Source: Blautia schinkii
Lineage (GTDB): Bacteria > Bacillota > Clostridia > Lachnospirales > Lachnospiraceae
DNA length: 64,000 nt
Direction: 5' to 3'
Assembly: GCF_013304825.1 (NCBI RefSeq)
Contig: NZ_JAAWUO010000003.1
Coordinates: 62,001 to 126,000 of the forward strand
The position numbers were made by a program, and so were the translations under genes. This document shows positions 62,922 through 64,000 of this stretch, in pieces. The notes below the pieces were generated by a model that saw nothing but the letters and a program-made list of their open reading frames with translations, did not search any database and was not told the DNA's origin. Numbering within the stretch: position 1 is the stretch's first letter; each line of letters begins with the position of its first letter.

Positions 62922-64000
62922 TTATTTTTCTGCCTGATTTTCCGATTCCATATCCATCAGATGGAAAGAAAGCAGCAGATACAGGATTTCATCTCTGTCT
63001 GTAAGATCAGAATCCAGAAAAGTCCTGATCTTATCCAGTCGGTAAAGAAGTGTTGTTCTGTGGATGAACAGAGCGTTGGCTGTATGGGCAATATTCTGAT
63101 TGTGTTCCAGAAAACACCGCAGCGTATCATAAAGATGAGACTGTCCGGCCTCATCTTTATATTTCAGAGAGAGAAGCTTTTCATGGCAGATCATGTAAGC
63201 AGGAAGTTTTCTGGTAGCCTGTTCCAGAATATAGGGCAGTGCAATAGAATTAAAATGGTGGATACTTTCGGCAGGGTTCTTGCGCTTGCCAACCTGCAGT
63301 GCAACAGAAGCCTGAGTGTACTGGCGATGAAAATTGAAATGTCCGAGCATTTTTCTGCTGTATCCGGCGTTTAACATACTGCTCTTGATGAAACCTTCGA
63401 TCTTATCGGAAATCTCATGGACAGTCATGGTGCAGAGATCCAGATTGATAAAAAGCACTGCATTTCCCTTATATTCGGTAGCACAGCTGGCGGGGATGGT
63501 ATTTTCCAGATAATTGCAGATGGCGTTAAGTGTCAGGTTCTTCTGATCAATGAGACCGGTCTGGATCAGAATACACTGATACATATGGGAAGAAAGCCAC
63601 CCTACATTACTTAGCTGCTGGCTGATTTTTACATAATCAGCACCTGGATCTGTCATAATGGAAATGAAGATCTGGTGCAGTGGAAAAGATTTATCCCGGT
63701 TGTGCATGATACCTGTGGAAAGTGCGTGAGATACCATCTGGGCCAGATATTCCAGAATGAAGCCAAAAGTATCATCCAGAGGAGCTTCCCCTTCAGAGAA
63801 CATCAGCCTGTATACAGCTTTATCATTATTGGAGATGTTCACACAGAGAGCTGGAACAGTGAGATCATTCCCTGGATAATAGAAATATCCTGTTTTGTAA
63901 AAAGCTTCTTCGTAGTTGAGATCCTGTTTCAGGCTGTCAACCAGAGCCCAGGAATTTTCGCTGGAGCCCAGAACGGAATTGGAGAGATCTCCAAGCTCCC
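62922..64000 (-). CDS. PucR-type helix-turn-helix regulator (N-terminus outside window)
   Basis: The frame runs from the stop at 62922 up to the window edge without interruption, so the gene is partial and the GTG at 63842 is not its start. The C-terminus has the PucR/CdaR HTH: LRCFLEHNQNIAHTANALFIHRTTLLYRLDKI. The part nearer the N-terminus (ELGDLSNSVLGSSENSWALV and YKTGYFYYP) is a ligand-sensing-like region. Probably controls a catabolic or nitrogen gene outside the window. Confidence 0.85.
   Translation of the reverse strand, partial: ELGDLSNSVLGSSENSWALVDSLKQDLNYEEAFYKTGYFYYPGNDLTVPALCVNISNNDKAVYRLMFSEGEAPLDDTFGFILEYLAQMVSHALSTGIMHNRDKSFPLHQIFISIMTDPGADYVKISQQLSNVGWLSSHMYQCILIQTGLIDQKNLTLNAICNYLENTIPASCATEYKGNAVLFINLDLCTMTVHEISDKIEGFIKSSMLNAGYSRKMLGHFNFHRQYTQASVALQVGKRKNPAESIHHFNSIALPYILEQATRKLPAYMICHEKLLSLKYKDEAGQSHLYDTLRCFLEHNQNIAHTANALFIHRTTLLYRLDKIRTFLDSDLTDRDEILYLLLSFHLMDMESENQAEK

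Overview
This window looks like chromosomal DNA of a gut-type Clostridia, most likely Lachnospiraceae (Blautia/Roseburia-like). The reasons are gene order and gene style: polA-coaE, a T-box-controlled trpXYZ transporter, pta-ackA-yceD-rpmF, plsX-acpP-rnc-smc-ftsY, strong AGGAGG ribosome binding sites, TTGACA-17-TATAAT promoters, and frequent GTG/TTG starts. The genus is an inference. I saw no rRNA, tRNA or CRISPR array.

Layout. 1-12.2 kb: the 3' end of ftsH, a DegV protein, an operon of a small membrane anti-sigma-like protein, polA, coaE and an MBL hydrolase, then an ACT protein with a DUF711 protein, the Trp T-box with trpXYZ, and an aminotransferase. 12.2-28.7 kb: core genes tmcAL (minus), pta-ackA, yceD-rpmF, a MATE exporter, an ABC-F protein, plsX-acpP-rnc-smc-ftsY, and ilvA. 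28.7-32.5 kb: an AT-rich accessory island with a GHKL-type ATPase interrupted by one in-frame stop, a STAS-like (DUF4325-like) protein, a membrane-anchored helical protein, a structured IS200/IS605-like intergenic element, and a protein with a possible PD-(D/E)XK-like core. 32.5-34.6 kb: glmS behind an attenuator-like hairpin.

34.6-36.5 kb holds a roughly 390-bp element with 25-bp terminal inverted repeats, then a TnpB-like protein in which all three RuvC acidic positions appear lost, followed directly by a GC-rich, highly foldable RNA-like sequence. Together they resemble a domesticated, nuclease-dead TnpB (TldR-like) with its guide RNA, and they sit just before a 16-kb capsular/exopolysaccharide locus. 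That locus (37-52.7 kb) encodes UDP-glucuronate epimerase, Ugd, a PssD/PssE pair, pyruvyl transferase, an F420-hydrogenase-beta-like protein, three glycosyltransferases, Wzy, Wzx, Glf, two acyltransferases and a nucleotidyltransferase. Three of its genes carry simple sequence repeats: (GACA)15 and G9 near the 5' ends of the two acyltransferase genes, and an in-frame (AAAGAC)6 tract in the F420-like gene. In both acyltransferase genes the alternative frames stop soon after the tract, the expected design of phase-variable contingency loci. No initiating sugar-phosphate transferase or chain-length regulator is visible.

52.7-58.5 kb is a scrapyard of mobile-element cargo: a zinc-ribbon protein, a coiled-coil protein, a VOC protein, an HTH protein, a DUF6809-like protein, a decaying minus-strand SOS-polymerase/YolD operon, an orphan XRE regulator and an HNH nuclease. 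58.5-64 kb returns to an AAA ATPase (DUF4143 type), a Na/Pi cotransporter, a TrmH-family methyltransferase and a PucR-type regulator cut by the window edge. A 143-bp repeat with 12-bp perfect terminal inverted repeats occurs at 7.4 kb, with a decayed copy at 13.7 kb.
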